64,000 bases of DNA from JALOAD01 sp023228995 [NCBI: Candidatus Muiribacterium halophilum] (GCA_023228995.1 JALOAD010000001.1:62001-126000); one strand, 5' to 3'. Shown: positions 38,657 to 48,389, numbered from the stretch's first letter. Notes: generated by a model not told the origin, from the sequence alone. Program-made: numbers and translations.

Positions 38657-41647
38657 TTAATAACTAACTCTTACAACAGTAAATTCTCCAACTCCACCTT
38701 CATAATTCTCAGTTACAAATATTATTTTGCGATTAACTTCATCTCTTATAGTATTTGTTACAGAATCAGCCGAATTAGGATCTAAAGATTTGGAAAATTC
38801 AGTGCCGAGCTTTATTATAGGAAATCCAGCTTGATCTGGAATTAAAAACACATAGTTTTTTCCATCTGCTTGCATAATAGAATACATCTGATTATCAGTA
38901 AGACTTGTAATATCATTTATTATATTATTTTCTAAATCAAGTAAATTAACAGAATCGCCATAATTTTCTTCGAATATTAAAAATCCATTATTGTTTTCAT
39001 CTTCAAAATATTTAAGCTGATTAAACTGATTACATGTAAGATTGTTAAAACTATTTTCAATAACTTTTGAAGGTGTTTGCCATACACCATTATCAAGCTC
39101 AGAAAACCATATATGATCAAGTTCATTCTGATCTCTTGCAGAAAAATATATTTTTTCAACATTAGATAAATTTTTATAATAAAATGCAAAACCCGATTCT
39201 CTAATATCTATATCAGAAAGATTCTCAGTCGGAGTTGAATATACTTCCACTGTATCACTAAATGAATTTCCATCAAATGTATTATATATAAGCGAGTGTT
39301 TATTACTATCCCATTCTGCTTTTACAAAAATTTGATGAAAAACACCATCTTTATAAATAGCACTTGGCACTGGAGAATAAGTATAATTAAAATCAGTATA
39401 ATTTGTAAAATTATTACTATTATAATTAAAGAATACAGTTCTATAACCCAAAGAAGGATTCGTTCCATTAGGAGATTCAAATACTAAGTAAGCTCCCAAA
39501 GAATTATAGAAAATATCATGAAAGCAATTAATATCTTCACCAGGAGAAACTGTATAAATAATCTCAGTACCATCTGCCAAACAAGCTACAATGTCACATG
39601 AACTATTCATATAAAATATTATAACATCTCCCGAATTATCAAGAGCAATTTTTATTTGTGAAGAAACATCAGCCAAAGTTATTTCTTCAAAAGTAATATT
39701 ATTTATATTTATTGAATAAGATTCACTAATATCATTTTCAAATCTATTATAAGCTTTAAATGAAAGATCGCATGAATAATCAAACTCTAATGGATAAACA
39801 TTTCTTGTATCATAAAAATATGAATAATGACCTGGTTTAAGATTAATTAATCCTTCAGTTAACGGTGCATATTGTGCAGGTTCATAAACGCTTATATCAA
39901 CTGAAACTGTATCATATAAAACATCAAAGCTAAATTGTATAATCCTAGAATCATTTAATTGAGTAAAATTCGCTATTTGTGAAGTTCTATTATCTATGCT
40001 GAAAGTTTGAGATTCAACAAATGCTAAAGGGTTTTCAGAAGGTGTAATTTTTATTTTAATTTCAGATATAGTTTCTGCTACTTCATTAAAACTTTCCCAC
40101 ATTACTGTATATGTTCCAGGAGAAAGATTTGTAATATTATCAGAAGAATTCAAAGTTATAGCCTGATATTCTTGATTATTAATTTTAGCTTCTAATAAAA
40201 CTGAAGTTCTTTTATATAAAACAGTAAAAGCTATAGGAATATCAAATCTATTATGATTAACATTTAATTGCGTTATAATCGGAATTATTTCTCCACCAGT
40301 GTTTACAACTACTCCAGTCAAATTTTCAAGTATTGTATAATCTGTAATATTAGGATTATTTTGAAGATCAATCCTTTTTAAATTAGGCATATCAAGCAAC
40401 ACAGATAAATCTGATATATTAGTATTTGATAAAGATAAATTTTCAAGATTTGAAAGTCCTGCTAGAGATGTTATATCTGATATTCCATTTCCAGATAGAT
40501 TTAGCGAATTTATAGTTGAAAGATTTGCTAAAGATGTTATATCAGATATTTTATTTCCAGACAAATTTAAAGCTTTAACTGATGTTAAAGCTGAAAGTGC
40601 TGAAATATCTGAAATATCATTATTTGAAAGATCAATGTTTTCAAGATTTTTACAAAATTCAAGCCCATTAAGACTTATTAAAGAAGTTTGGTTAGCTTTA
40701 TTTGGTGCTGTTTTGGATGGACCAGGTAATGGTCCAGTTCCAGAATATGCTAGTGATATAAACTCAGCATGTGAAAGAAGTTCATCTGTAAGATAATCTT
40801 CAGATAGTACAGAAACTCCGTTAATTGTATTTAAAGTTTCTATAACTTTATTTCGTAAATTAGGATCTGTAAAATAATAAGTTTTTGTGTTGATTTCACT
40901 TAATAAAACCCTATCATTTGTATCATTTTGATAAACATCGATTTTATAATCTTTGCCATTATCAAGATCAGTTAATACATAAATAATATTTTCAATAGTT
41001 CCGGAATAAGTAAAATTATAAGTATCAAACAAAATATTATTAACTTCAATATCATAATTGGTTGAAAATGAAGGTGATTGCCATGCAATACCAATACTAT
41101 TTGAACTTTTTTCAAAAACTTCAGGAGTTTTATTTAAAGGAATTTCAATTTCCCATGAATTATATGAAATACTAACATAAGTAGTGTTATTATCGATTAT
41201 TTTTATTTGTTCATTATAGTAAAATGGTATTGCATCATTTGAATTAATTGGTATAAAAAAGAAAAAATAATCTCCAGCAGCTATTTCCCCAATATTAACT
41301 CCATTCTCATGTGGACTACCCGGTTTTACATCATATGTTTTAAAAAAAACATCATCTCTTTTACTTAAAATATCTGCAATTATAAGATTACTATGTTCTG
41401 AAGTAACTAAATCACTTACTGCATTATATACACCTAATGGAGCAAGAATAACTTCTATAGTATTAATTCCAAGATGTCTTGGTGGAGCTTTACGGTTTGT
41501 ACTATTTACAGGCCATTCAACATTAACATTAAGAGAATTTCCTGTGAATTTAGGACTTATATCAACACTGCGATTGCTACCGCATCCAGCAATAAAAAGC
41601 ATAAAAACAACCAAAATGCTTAAAGAAAAAATATATTTTTTACACAT
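38657..41647 (-). CDS. Lipoprotein with internalin-type leucine-rich repeats
   Basis: 996 aa. The lipobox VVFMLFIAGCGSN places the lipid Cys at 22. A fibronectin-III-like region (about 170-255, IGIAWQSPSFSTNYDIEVNN), an LRR-associated N-cap, then about five 22-residue LRRs (LNLSGNKISDITSLANLST type; about 325-455), and a long beta-rich C-terminal region (about 460-996) that may hold propeller-like blades (IYKDGVFHQIFVKAEWDS, GFAFYYKNLSNVEKIYFSARD). It is a surface or periplasmic binding protein. No enzymatic motif is seen. Confidence 0.88.
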   Translation of the reverse strand: MCKKYIFSLSILVVFMLFIAGCGSNRSVDISPKFTGNSLNVNVEWPVNSTNRKAPPRHLGINTIEVILAPLGVYNAVSDLVTSEHSNLIIADILSKRDDVFFKTYDVKPGSPHENGVNIGEIAAGDYFFFFIPINSNDAIPFYYNEQIKIIDNNTTYVSISYNSWEIEIPLNKTPEVFEKSSNSIGIAWQSPSFSTNYDIEVNNILFDTYNFTYSGTIENIIYVLTDLDNGKDYKIDVYQNDTNDRVLLSEINTKTYYFTDPNLRNKVIETLNTINGVSVLSEDYLTDELLSHAEFISLAYSGTGPLPGPSKTAPNKANQTSLISLNGLEFCKNLENIDLSNNDISDISALSALTSVKALNLSGNKISDITSLANLSTINSLNLSGNGISDITSLAGLSNLENLSLSNTNISDLSVLLDMPNLKRIDLQNNPNITDYTILENLTGVVVNTGGEIIPIITQLNVNHNRFDIPIAFTVLYKRTSVLLEAKINNQEYQAITLNSSDNITNLSPGTYTVMWESFNEVAETISEIKIKITPSENPLAFVESQTFSIDNRTSQIANFTQLNDSRIIQFSFDVLYDTVSVDISVYEPAQYAPLTEGLINLKPGHYSYFYDTRNVYPLEFDYSCDLSFKAYNRFENDISESYSININNITFEEITLADVSSQIKIALDNSGDVIIFYMNSSCDIVACLADGTEIIYTVSPGEDINCFHDIFYNSLGAYLVFESPNGTNPSLGYRTVFFNYNSNNFTNYTDFNYTYSPVPSAIYKDGVFHQIFVKAEWDSNKHSLIYNTFDGNSFSDTVEVYSTPTENLSDIDIRESGFAFYYKNLSNVEKIYFSARDQNELDHIWFSELDNGVWQTPSKVIENSFNNLTCNQFNQLKYFEDENNNGFLIFEENYGDSVNLLDLENNIINDITSLTDNQMYSIMQADGKNYVFLIPDQAGFPIIKLGTEFSKSLDPNSADSVTNTIRDEVNRKIIFVTENYEGGVGEFTVVRVSY

Positions 41648-41699
41648 AATTATACTCCATTAATTATCAATTATTTAATCTAATATATTTATAACATAA

Positions 41700-41843
41700 A
41701 AATGAATAAAAATAAAGAAAATTTAAGGGTTTAAGGGTTGAGGGTTGAGGGTTATGGGTTAAAAACCCGAATCCCTGTTTTTCCTCAGTTTTTACCAGGT
41801 TTTTCCCCGGTATCTCCCCGGTATCTCCCCGACGCTTTAAAAT
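41700..41843. repeat. G-rich run and C-rich words
   Basis: 41727-41758 has five GGG tracts with loops of 4-5 nt (GGGTTTAA, GGGTTGA, GGGTTGA, GGGTTAT, GGG). Then AAAACCCGAATCCCTG and three TTTTTCCCCGGTATCTCCCC-like words follow up to 41832. Confidence 0.6.
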
Positions 41844-43265
41844 CTATTTATAAAACAACAAACCTATTCCAGCTTTTGCTTTTCTTTTAAATTCACCAAA
41901 ACTTCTAACAGATAAAACTCTTTTAAGCAAATAAAACGGTCTAAAATAAAAAGATTTATAAGCTTTTTTTACAAGACTATGAAGTTTTTCTTCTGAAATA
42001 ATCTCATTCCAATGAGGAGGAATAAAATCTTTATTAGGATTTTGGGCAAATTCTTTCCAAATATCTTTTTTAAAAACATTATTTTTTAAACCTAAAAAAT
42101 ATAACTCGGTTGCAGGAAACGGACTTGTAATAGTAACATGTACATAGTCAGGATTTAATTTTTTCATAAATTTAATTGTTTTTTCAACATCTTCAACAGT
42201 TTCTTCAGGAGAACCAATCATAAAATACGCTAAAGTCTGAATTTTAGCTTTTTTAGTTTCTTTAAAAACTTTTAAAGCTTGTTCTAAAGTTATACCTTTT
42301 CTCAAAACTTTAAGAATTTTTTCACTTCCAGACTCAACTCCATAATGAATTCTCTCACAACCAGCTTTTTTCATAAGACAAAGAAGCTCATAATCTACAG
42401 TATTAACTCTGGCTCTTACATCCCAACCGATTTTTTTATGTAAGTTTTTTTTTATAAGAATTTCACAAATTTCAACAACTCTTTCTCTTATAATCGTAAA
42501 AGTATCATCATATATTAGAAATTCATTAATACCCATTTCATAACATTTTTCAATTTCATCAACAACATTTTTTGCAGTTCTTGCTCTAAATTTATCTCCT
42601 AAATGAGGTCTATCACAAAAAAGACATTTATATGGACAACCTCTGCTTGTAAACATTGTTGTAACAGGAGTTCTTTTGGCAATTACTGAATTATATTTTT
42701 TAAAAAAAGTTAATTCTCTTGCAGGAAATTGAACTGTATCAAGATTTTCAATTAATGGTGGTGGCGGATTTTTGTGAATATTTCCGTCTTTTTTGACAAA
42801 ACAAGCACCAGGTACTTTTTTAAGTAATTCTTCATTATTTATATTTTTAAAAAAATCAGGAGCTGTAAAATCAGCTTCTCCAATAAGAACTGCATCTACC
42901 CAAGACAATCTTGCTGTTTCTTCTGGATAAATATAAATATGAGGTCCACCTAATATAATTTTAATATTTGGATTTATGCTTTTGCATAATTGAGCTGTTT
43001 TTTTAACATCAAATATACAAAATGTCATAAGTGTCATTCCTACAACATCAGGTTTGATAGTTTCAATTCGTTTTTTTAATTGTTTATAATTTAATTCTTC
43101 AACTTGACAATCTAAAACTTGTACATCCATACCTGCATTTTTTAAAGAACTAGCAATATATAAAAGTCCTAATGGAGGATTATAACCTCGTGATTCTTCA
43201 AGAATTTCAGGATTATTAGCAATTAGAGTATTTCTATCAGGTTGATTTATAAGAAGAATTCTCAT
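41844..43265 (-). CDS. B12-binding-domain radical SAM protein
   Basis: 473 aa. N-terminal cobalamin-binding-like Rossmann domain (RILLINQP...GYNPPLGLLYIASSLKNAGMDVQVLD, VVGMTLMTFCI, IILGGPHIYIYPEETARLSWVDAVLIGEAD) and a radical SAM barrel with cluster motif CPYKCLFC in TSRGCPYKCLFCDRP. Typical of the BchE/P-methylase class. The B12 His motif is not evident, so cobalamin binding is unproven. The gene starts directly after the glycosyltransferase stop (TAAATG), so the pair probably acts together, for instance on a lipid or glycan. Confidence 0.9.
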   Translation of the reverse strand: MRILLINQPDRNTLIANNPEILEESRGYNPPLGLLYIASSLKNAGMDVQVLDCQVEELNYKQLKKRIETIKPDVVGMTLMTFCIFDVKKTAQLCKSINPNIKIILGGPHIYIYPEETARLSWVDAVLIGEADFTAPDFFKNINNEELLKKVPGACFVKKDGNIHKNPPPPLIENLDTVQFPARELTFFKKYNSVIAKRTPVTTMFTSRGCPYKCLFCDRPHLGDKFRARTAKNVVDEIEKCYEMGINEFLIYDDTFTIIRERVVEICEILIKKNLHKKIGWDVRARVNTVDYELLCLMKKAGCERIHYGVESGSEKILKVLRKGITLEQALKVFKETKKAKIQTLAYFMIGSPEETVEDVEKTIKFMKKLNPDYVHVTITSPFPATELYFLGLKNNVFKKDIWKEFAQNPNKDFIPPHWNEIISEEKLHSLVKKAYKSFYFRPFYLLKRVLSVRSFGEFKRKAKAGIGLLFYK

Positions 43266-44126
43266 TTATTTACCTCTTTTGACAATAAGTTCTGCAAGAA
43301 GTCCCATACAAAAAGTCTGTACAGAAGTTAAAATTGTTATAAGAACTGTCATATCCAACACTTTATCCATATAAAAAAATGAATATAAAAAAACTGCTAT
43401 TCCAGCAAGAAATATCATTAAAGATAAAGGAAGAAAAAATCTTAATGGTGAAAAATAAAAAACTGTTTTCCAAACTAAAATAAAAAAATTAATTGTATCC
43501 CTTATAGGTCTAATTTTAGAATTTCCTTCTCTGATTTTATAATCTATTTCTCTATAATCTATAAAAAATTTTTCTGAAAAAGTCACTAATGTTGTTGTTG
43601 AAGTAAATGAAAAACCATCTGGAATTATCTTTAAATTTCTCAATGCTATATCTTTTTTAAATATTCTAAATCCTGAATTAAGATCTGGAATACTAAAACC
43701 TGATATATAACTTGCAAATAATCTCAAAACAGCTTTTGCAGGTCTTCTTATTAATGGAATATGAGAACGTTTCCTTGCGCCTACAAGCATATCAAGAGAA
43801 TTTTTTGTGTAAATCTCATAAAATTCAGCCATTCTTTCATTTGGATATGTTCCATCTGCATCTGTTATAAATATATTTTGACTAAGACTTTCTTTTATAC
43901 CTCTTTTTAATGAATATCCATAACCTGAATTTACTCTATTTCTTAATACTTTTACATCTTTGAAATTTTCTCTGATTATTTCAGAAGAACCATCATTGCT
44001 TCCATCATCAATTGCGATTATTTCATAACTAATTTCTTTATTTAAAAATGATTTTTTAATTTCATTTATTGTTGATACAATTGATTCTTTTTCATTATAT
44101 ACAGGTATTAATATAGTTAAGTTCAT
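43266..44126 (-). CDS. Family 2 glycosyltransferase (DPM1/GtrB-like)
   Basis: 286 aa from the ATG at 44126: MNLTILIPVYNEKESIVSTI, EIIAIDDGSNDGS, IFITDADGTYPNERM (DxD-type), LVGARKRSHIPLIRRPAK, then two C-terminal membrane helices (FFLPLSLMIFLAGIAVFLYSFF and VLITILTSVQTFCMGLLAELIV). It transfers a sugar to polyprenyl phosphate. An upstream frame to 44177 includes the -10/-35 region and is not coding; the mRNA seems leaderless. It is followed immediately by the radical SAM gene. Confidence 0.9.
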   Translation of the reverse strand: MNLTILIPVYNEKESIVSTINEIKKSFLNKEISYEIIAIDDGSNDGSSEIIRENFKDVKVLRNRVNSGYGYSLKRGIKESLSQNIFITDADGTYPNERMAEFYEIYTKNSLDMLVGARKRSHIPLIRRPAKAVLRLFASYISGFSIPDLNSGFRIFKKDIALRNLKIIPDGFSFTSTTTLVTFSEKFFIDYREIDYKIREGNSKIRPIRDTINFFILVWKTVFYFSPLRFFLPLSLMIFLAGIAVFLYSFFYMDKVLDMTVLITILTSVQTFCMGLLAELIVKRGK

Positions 44127-44135
44127 AATGTAGTG

Positions 44136-44164
44136 ATTATACACTAATACCATGGATTTTTCAA
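44136..44164 (-). promoter_or_regulatory. Promoter of the GT2-radical SAM operon
   Basis: TTGAAA (44159-44164), 17-bp spacer, TATAAT (44136-44141). Only 9 nt lie between the -10 and the ATG at 44126, so there is no room for an SD. Confidence 0.65.
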
Positions 44165-44296
44165 AATCATACCACATAACCTCAGCAAAACCTCATGTAT
44201 ATTAAGTTTCAATTCATAAAACTTTAAATTATTCAATACAGTTAACGATAAAGTCGATAATGTTAGTGAAACAATTTCTATCCTGATGAGGTTTTT

Positions 44297-44593
44297 ATGT
44301 GCGAAGATGATATTTATATTCAGTTTAAGAAAAATTTTAATGAAAAGATAAAACTAATTGAAAATATTCTTAATAAACAAGAAATTGACATTTCTGAATC
44401 TGATATTATCACTCTAGAACAAATGTTTCATTCTTTAAAAGGAAATTTGGTATCTTTACATTTTGAAAAATCATTTGTGAATGATTCAGGTGCCAAAATT
44501 CATAATTTACTTTCAAAGAGTAAAACTTGTAACAAATCTTTAATAAAAGAATATTTCAACGAACTTAAAGTCAGGGCGGAAAGCGAACTTTAA
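44297..44593 (+). CDS. HPt-domain phosphotransfer protein
   Basis: 98 aa, all helical, with the HPt motif MFHSLKGNLVSLHF (phosphorylatable His near 51, H-x-x-K-G). A stand-alone HPt relays phosphate between hybrid kinases and response regulators. No partner regulator is adjacent, but two unusual kinases lie in the window (28357 and 36422-38487). It lies 18 bp upstream of the CarD-like gene; an SD GAGG precedes the ATG. Confidence 0.8.
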   Translation: MCEDDIYIQFKKNFNEKIKLIENILNKQEIDISESDIITLEQMFHSLKGNLVSLHFEKSFVNDSGAKIHNLLSKSKTCNKSLIKEYFNELKVRAESEL

Positions 44594-44611
44594 TTAAAGG
44601 GAGGAATTCAG

Positions 44612-45118
44612 ATGTATATTACCGGCGATAAAGTACTTCATCCGCTACATGGTGCAGGTATAATTGAAGGCATCGAAGCTAAAAAAGTTCTTGTTAAAAC
44701 CATGAAGTTTTATATTTTCAATCCAGCAGATATTTCTGTTGAAAAAATTTATATTCCTGTAAATAATGCAGACAACATTGGAATTAGATATCTTGTTGAA
44801 GATAAAATGCTTAAACTTGTTGAGGATTATTTGAAAGATCCTTATGATCTAATTATTGATGAACCTTGGAAATCACAGTTTAAAAAACAAGAAACATTAG
44901 TAAATTCAGGAAATATCATGGAAGTTGCTAAAGCTTTTAAATTTTTATTTTATAAAAGTCTAAAGAAAAAATTAGGTGAAATGGATAAATGGCTTTTTAG
45001 AAAAGCTAGAGATATTATATCATCTGAAATGCATCTTGTAAGAAATATCACAATCGAAAAATGCAGTGAATTTATTATAGAAATAGTAAATTCTTCTGTT
45101 ATAGACGAAGTTGCATAA
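44612..45118 (+). CDS. CarD/CdnL-family RNA polymerase-binding regulator
   Basis: 168 aa. N-terminal RNAP-interaction Tudor-like domain (ITGDKVLHPLHGAGIIEGIEAKKV, FYIFNPADISVEKIYIPVNNADNIGIR), then a helical DNA-binding domain (ELYKxPYD-type VEDYLKDPYDLI, EVAKAFKFLFYKSLKKKLGEMDKWLFRKARDIISSEM). CarD proteins stabilise open promoter complexes, mainly at rRNA and growth genes. SD GGGAGG. A strong terminator follows. Confidence 0.92.
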   Translation: MYITGDKVLHPLHGAGIIEGIEAKKVLVKTMKFYIFNPADISVEKIYIPVNNADNIGIRYLVEDKMLKLVEDYLKDPYDLIIDEPWKSQFKKQETLVNSGNIMEVAKAFKFLFYKSLKKKLGEMDKWLFRKARDIISSEMHLVRNITIEKCSEFIIEIVNSSVIDEVA

Positions 45119-45143
45119 AATTTAATATAAACATATATATAAA

Positions 45144-45173
45144 AAAAAAGCCACCGAAACGGTGGCTTTTTTG
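45144..45173 (+). terminator. Bidirectional Rho-independent terminator
   Basis: GCCACC (loop gaaac) GGTGGC flanked by nine A and six T, between carD (plus) and the convergent deiminase gene (minus). It can serve both. Confidence 0.95.
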
Positions 45174-45198
45174 CTTTCTTGTTATATAAGTAATTAAC

Positions 45199-46668
45199 TT
45201 ATTTTACTATAAAACTTAATACTCCAGCTTGTGGAGCTTTGTCTGGAAGTGTTTCATACATTCCATTGATGTTTTCTGCTTCAATGAAATAATAAACTTC
45301 AGTTCCATTACTCTGAGCAGGAATTGCAGCTATAAATTTACCATCAATTTCAACAGCTTCAGTTTTAGCAAATGGACCTTCTGAATCATTTGAATAATAA
45401 ACACTTACATTGTCTTTATCAAGTTCTTTTGTTGAAAAAACTTCAAATTCAATGTAAATCTCTTCTCCACTTCTTGCATCAACAATTTCATTAGCTCTGA
45501 TTTCAAGAGGGTCTTTCATAACCATTTTAGTAATACAATGAATTGCTCCATTAGCCTGAATTACATCTTTTGCCATAAATCCTCTAACATCATATCCAGG
45601 AAGAGCTTTTCTGTATATATCAAGAGCTACTTTATCAAGATCAAAACCATAAATAGGAACAAGCACTTTATTATTACAAATAAGTGAATTTGTATAAGAA
45701 TATGAAGTTCCGTTATATCTTGGCATAGGCATTCTTATAACTTTGAATTTTTCACCTTTACCATTGGTTTCATTAGCCATTTTTTCAGCATTTCTATTTA
45801 AAATATAATAATTATCTTCAGCACCATCTGAAGGTTTTGCGTATTCACCAATTATTATTGTTTTATCATCAAGCAATTTTGAGAACATATCAACATGTCC
45901 AGTACCATCTCTTTTCATTTGCTCAAGTATAATAGTTTTTTTGACATTAAAAAGTTGTTTCATGTATTTTTCAAGCTGTGGAACTGAAAGTTCAGGCATT
46001 CCACCCTGACTTGGATCAAAAACAACATCTGTCATTATTGCAACATTATGTCCATCAAGCTGAAAATTTCCACCAGGCATAATAAGATCAGTAACATTGT
46101 TTTTAACATTCAATATTGAAGCTATTTTTTCAGGAAATCTATCATCTAATGGTCTAGGTCTGTTATATTTAAAATCAATAACTTCTCTATCTCCATCTTC
46201 AGTATATATCCACCAAGGACCGTAATCTCTCATCCATACTGAGTTTAAACCATACTCTAATATAACAACATTTGTCATATTAACACCAGCATTTCTAAGT
46301 TCAGTTTTTACTGATTCAGCAGATGCTCCACCATACCATGAAGACCCACCACTAGCTACAACCCATGCAATTTCATCTTCAGCAACAAATTTAATCAATT
46401 GTTTTATAAGTGAAGTGTATGACATATAAGAAAAACATACGCCATCTGAAGGTTCAAATTCTGCTGGTCCATAAAAATTCCCTTGAGGAAGTCTTAATCC
46501 AGCTCTAGTTAAAGGTTCTAGTTTACTTTCTCGATACTCTTGATAATGGTTTGTAATAAAATCTTTTTCCGCTTCAGTCATTGATTTTGGAAGAGGTTTA
46601 ACCTGTCCAAAAGCAGCAGAAGCTGAAAAAACCATTGCCAAAGCTAATAGCAAGGTTCTTTTTTTCAT
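45199..46668 (-). CDS. Secreted agmatine/peptidyl-arginine deiminase family protein
   Basis: 489 aa with a signal peptide ending SAAFGQ (residue 22). Catalytic motifs of the Porphyromonas-type PAD/agmatine deiminase family: SVWMRDYGPWW, MPGGNFQLDG, DGTGHVDMF (His) and NGAIHCITKMV (nucleophilic Cys). C-terminal about 100 residues form an Ig-like domain (IYIEFEVFSTKELDKDNVSVYY). Secretion plus the extra domain favours a peptidyl-arginine deiminase over cytoplasmic agmatine deiminase. It would convert arginine to citrulline outside the cell. SD GGGGG. Confidence 0.9.
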   Translation of the reverse strand: MKKRTLLLALAMVFSASAAFGQVKPLPKSMTEAEKDFITNHYQEYRESKLEPLTRAGLRLPQGNFYGPAEFEPSDGVCFSYMSYTSLIKQLIKFVAEDEIAWVVASGGSSWYGGASAESVKTELRNAGVNMTNVVILEYGLNSVWMRDYGPWWIYTEDGDREVIDFKYNRPRPLDDRFPEKIASILNVKNNVTDLIMPGGNFQLDGHNVAIMTDVVFDPSQGGMPELSVPQLEKYMKQLFNVKKTIILEQMKRDGTGHVDMFSKLLDDKTIIIGEYAKPSDGAEDNYYILNRNAEKMANETNGKGEKFKVIRMPMPRYNGTSYSYTNSLICNNKVLVPIYGFDLDKVALDIYRKALPGYDVRGFMAKDVIQANGAIHCITKMVMKDPLEIRANEIVDARSGEEIYIEFEVFSTKELDKDNVSVYYSNDSEGPFAKTEAVEIDGKFIAAIPAQSNGTEVYYFIEAENINGMYETLPDKAPQAGVLSFIVK

Positions 46669-46774
46669 ACTACCCCCTGAATAATAAAATTCTTGATTTA
46701 ATTATAAAAGATAAAAAAACTATAAGCAAGTGATTTTTTTTTAAAAATTTTTTTAGTTTTTTTGAAAAGTTTTT

Positions 46775-47173
46775 TTATCTATATAAATTCAAATATACAT
46801 AAATACAAGCTGTATGAACAACTTTCACATTGTTTTTTTCAAATATATTGAGTAATTCATCGCTTATTGCACCTGGCTGAAGCCAAACAAATTTAATATT
46901 TTTTTTTATTATATCTTCCGCAATTTTAATACCAATTTCCGGATTAACTACAAAAACAGCTCCATCAATGTTACTTTCAATATCTAAAACTGAATTATAT
47001 ACTTTATTACCCTCAATTTCTTTTAAGGATTTATGCACAGGAACAACTTCATAACCTTTTTCAGATAATTTTTTGAAAATTTTATAACCCCATTTATCAG
47101 GTTTAGATGAAGCTCCAATTACAGCAATTTTTTTTAGTTCAACAAAACTTTCAATTATTTCAGATTGATTCAT
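46775..47173 (-). CDS. CoA-binding domain protein (YccU type)
   Basis: 132 aa Rossmann fold: KKIAVIGASSKPDKWGYKIFKKLSEKGYEVVPVHKSLKEIEGNKVY, IDGAVFVVNP, VWLQPGAISDELL, VVHTACIYVYL. This is the small CoA-binding family with GASxxxxKxG. The role is unknown, possibly in CoA-linked regulation. The usual C-terminal Cys in HxxCI is present as HTACI. SD GGAGG. It lies 33 bp downstream of uvsE. Confidence 0.9.
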   Translation of the reverse strand: MNQSEIIESFVELKKIAVIGASSKPDKWGYKIFKKLSEKGYEVVPVHKSLKEIEGNKVYNSVLDIESNIDGAVFVVNPEIGIKIAEDIIKKNIKFVWLQPGAISDELLNIFEKNNVKVVHTACIYVYLNLYR

Positions 47174-47206
47174 AAAAACACCTCCATAGAAAATTATAAA
47201 ACTGTT

Positions 47207-48097
47207 TTATTGTGATATTAGTCTTAAAACAGCTTTTTCTTTCATTTTAGCTTCAACCATAATATCGCAACAAATATTTACTGGAATATTATTAATTATA
47301 TCAGTAAATTCATTAAAATCATAATCTTCAATATAATCAGTATGAGAACAACCTTTCACACCTTTTTTAGACGAAATATGAAAAATAGGAATATCACCTT
47401 TCCACGAATTAACAACTTTTTTTATATTATCAATAATATTTAAACGCCAATTATCTTTAAAATCAGCATTACATTTATGATGCAGAATATCAAAAACAAC
47501 CGGAATATCTAATTTTTGAGAAATTTCAAGAACATCAACAATATTATAACTTTTATCATCATTTTCAATAATAAGTTTTTTTTGAGCCCTTTCAGATAAT
47601 CTATAAAAATTCTTACAAAATCTTTCAATTGCTGAAATTTTATCTCCGTATACTCCGCCAATATGAATAACTATTTTACCTTTATCAGGATATAAAAAAT
47701 CAAGAAAATCAGAATGAAATTCAATTTCTTTCAAAGCATTAAAGACAACATTATCATTAAGAGAATTCAAAACAGTATATTGACCAGGATGCATAGAAAA
47801 TCTCATATCAGAAACTTGAGCAAGTTTTCTTAAAGATTTTATCTTATCACCAAAATCAGCTTTCCAGTCAAAGTTAAAATCTCTATGAGAAGCAAGAGGA
47901 ATAATCTCAGAACCAATTCTAAAAAAGTTAATTTTATTCGCTTGATTCCATAAAATAATATCTTTCAAAGAATCAAGATTATAATTAACAATGTCAAAAT
48001 ATTTATCATAATTAAGATTTTTTAACCTTAAAGTCTTGTTTGTAGTTCTACCAAGTCCTGTATTAATACAAGCATAACCTAAATATCTAATTTTCAT
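47207..48097 (-). CDS. uvsE: UV damage endonuclease UvsE
   Basis: 296 aa TIM-barrel of the UvdE family: IRYLGYACINTGLG, FFRIGSEIIPLASH, MRFSMHPGQYTVLNS, IVIHIGGVYGDK, LIIENDDKSY, VVFDILHHKCN, FHISSKKG...HTDYI, CDIMVEAKMKEKAVLRL. These supply the His/Glu/Asp metal ligands. It nicks DNA 5' of cyclobutane dimers and 6-4 photoproducts, an alternative to UvrABC. SD AGAGG. Confidence 0.95.
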   Translation of the reverse strand: MKIRYLGYACINTGLGRTTNKTLRLKNLNYDKYFDIVNYNLDSLKDIILWNQANKINFFRIGSEIIPLASHRDFNFDWKADFGDKIKSLRKLAQVSDMRFSMHPGQYTVLNSLNDNVVFNALKEIEFHSDFLDFLYPDKGKIVIHIGGVYGDKISAIERFCKNFYRLSERAQKKLIIENDDKSYNIVDVLEISQKLDIPVVFDILHHKCNADFKDNWRLNIIDNIKKVVNSWKGDIPIFHISSKKGVKGCSHTDYIEDYDFNEFTDIINNIPVNICCDIMVEAKMKEKAVLRLISQ

Positions 48098-48389
48098 TTG
48101 TTAACCTCTTGGGGTCGGTCCACTATTTGTTTACAACCAAAATAATTATAAGTATATATAAATTTGCAATTTTGACTTTTTTTAGTAAAAAAACATGTTT
48201 ATAACGATTTAACCAAACAAAAATTTATAAGAATTAAAAAAAATTAATAATAATTTTTAATAAATTTTTGATTTTTGCAATTATTAAATAGTATATAACA
48301 ATTTTTATCTTAAAATTTCTTAATCCCTTGCAAAATCTATAAAAAACAATATTTTTTTATATTTTGTCAAGAATTAAGGTCCGACACCA
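48098..48389. repeat. Gene-free stretch with two GGTCSGACC-type motifs
   Basis: GGGGTCGGTCCACT (48111-48124) and GGTCCGACACCATC (48378-48391) lie in inverse orientation 260 bp apart, with low-complexity AT-rich DNA between. The same type of word (GGTAGACCTGACCCC) is at 28213-28227. No ORF is supported. Confidence 0.4.

Noticed and set aside
44240-44275. Sigma-28-like promoter before the HPt gene (GTCGATAA)
   Set aside because: No TAAA lies at the required upstream distance; the match is partial.
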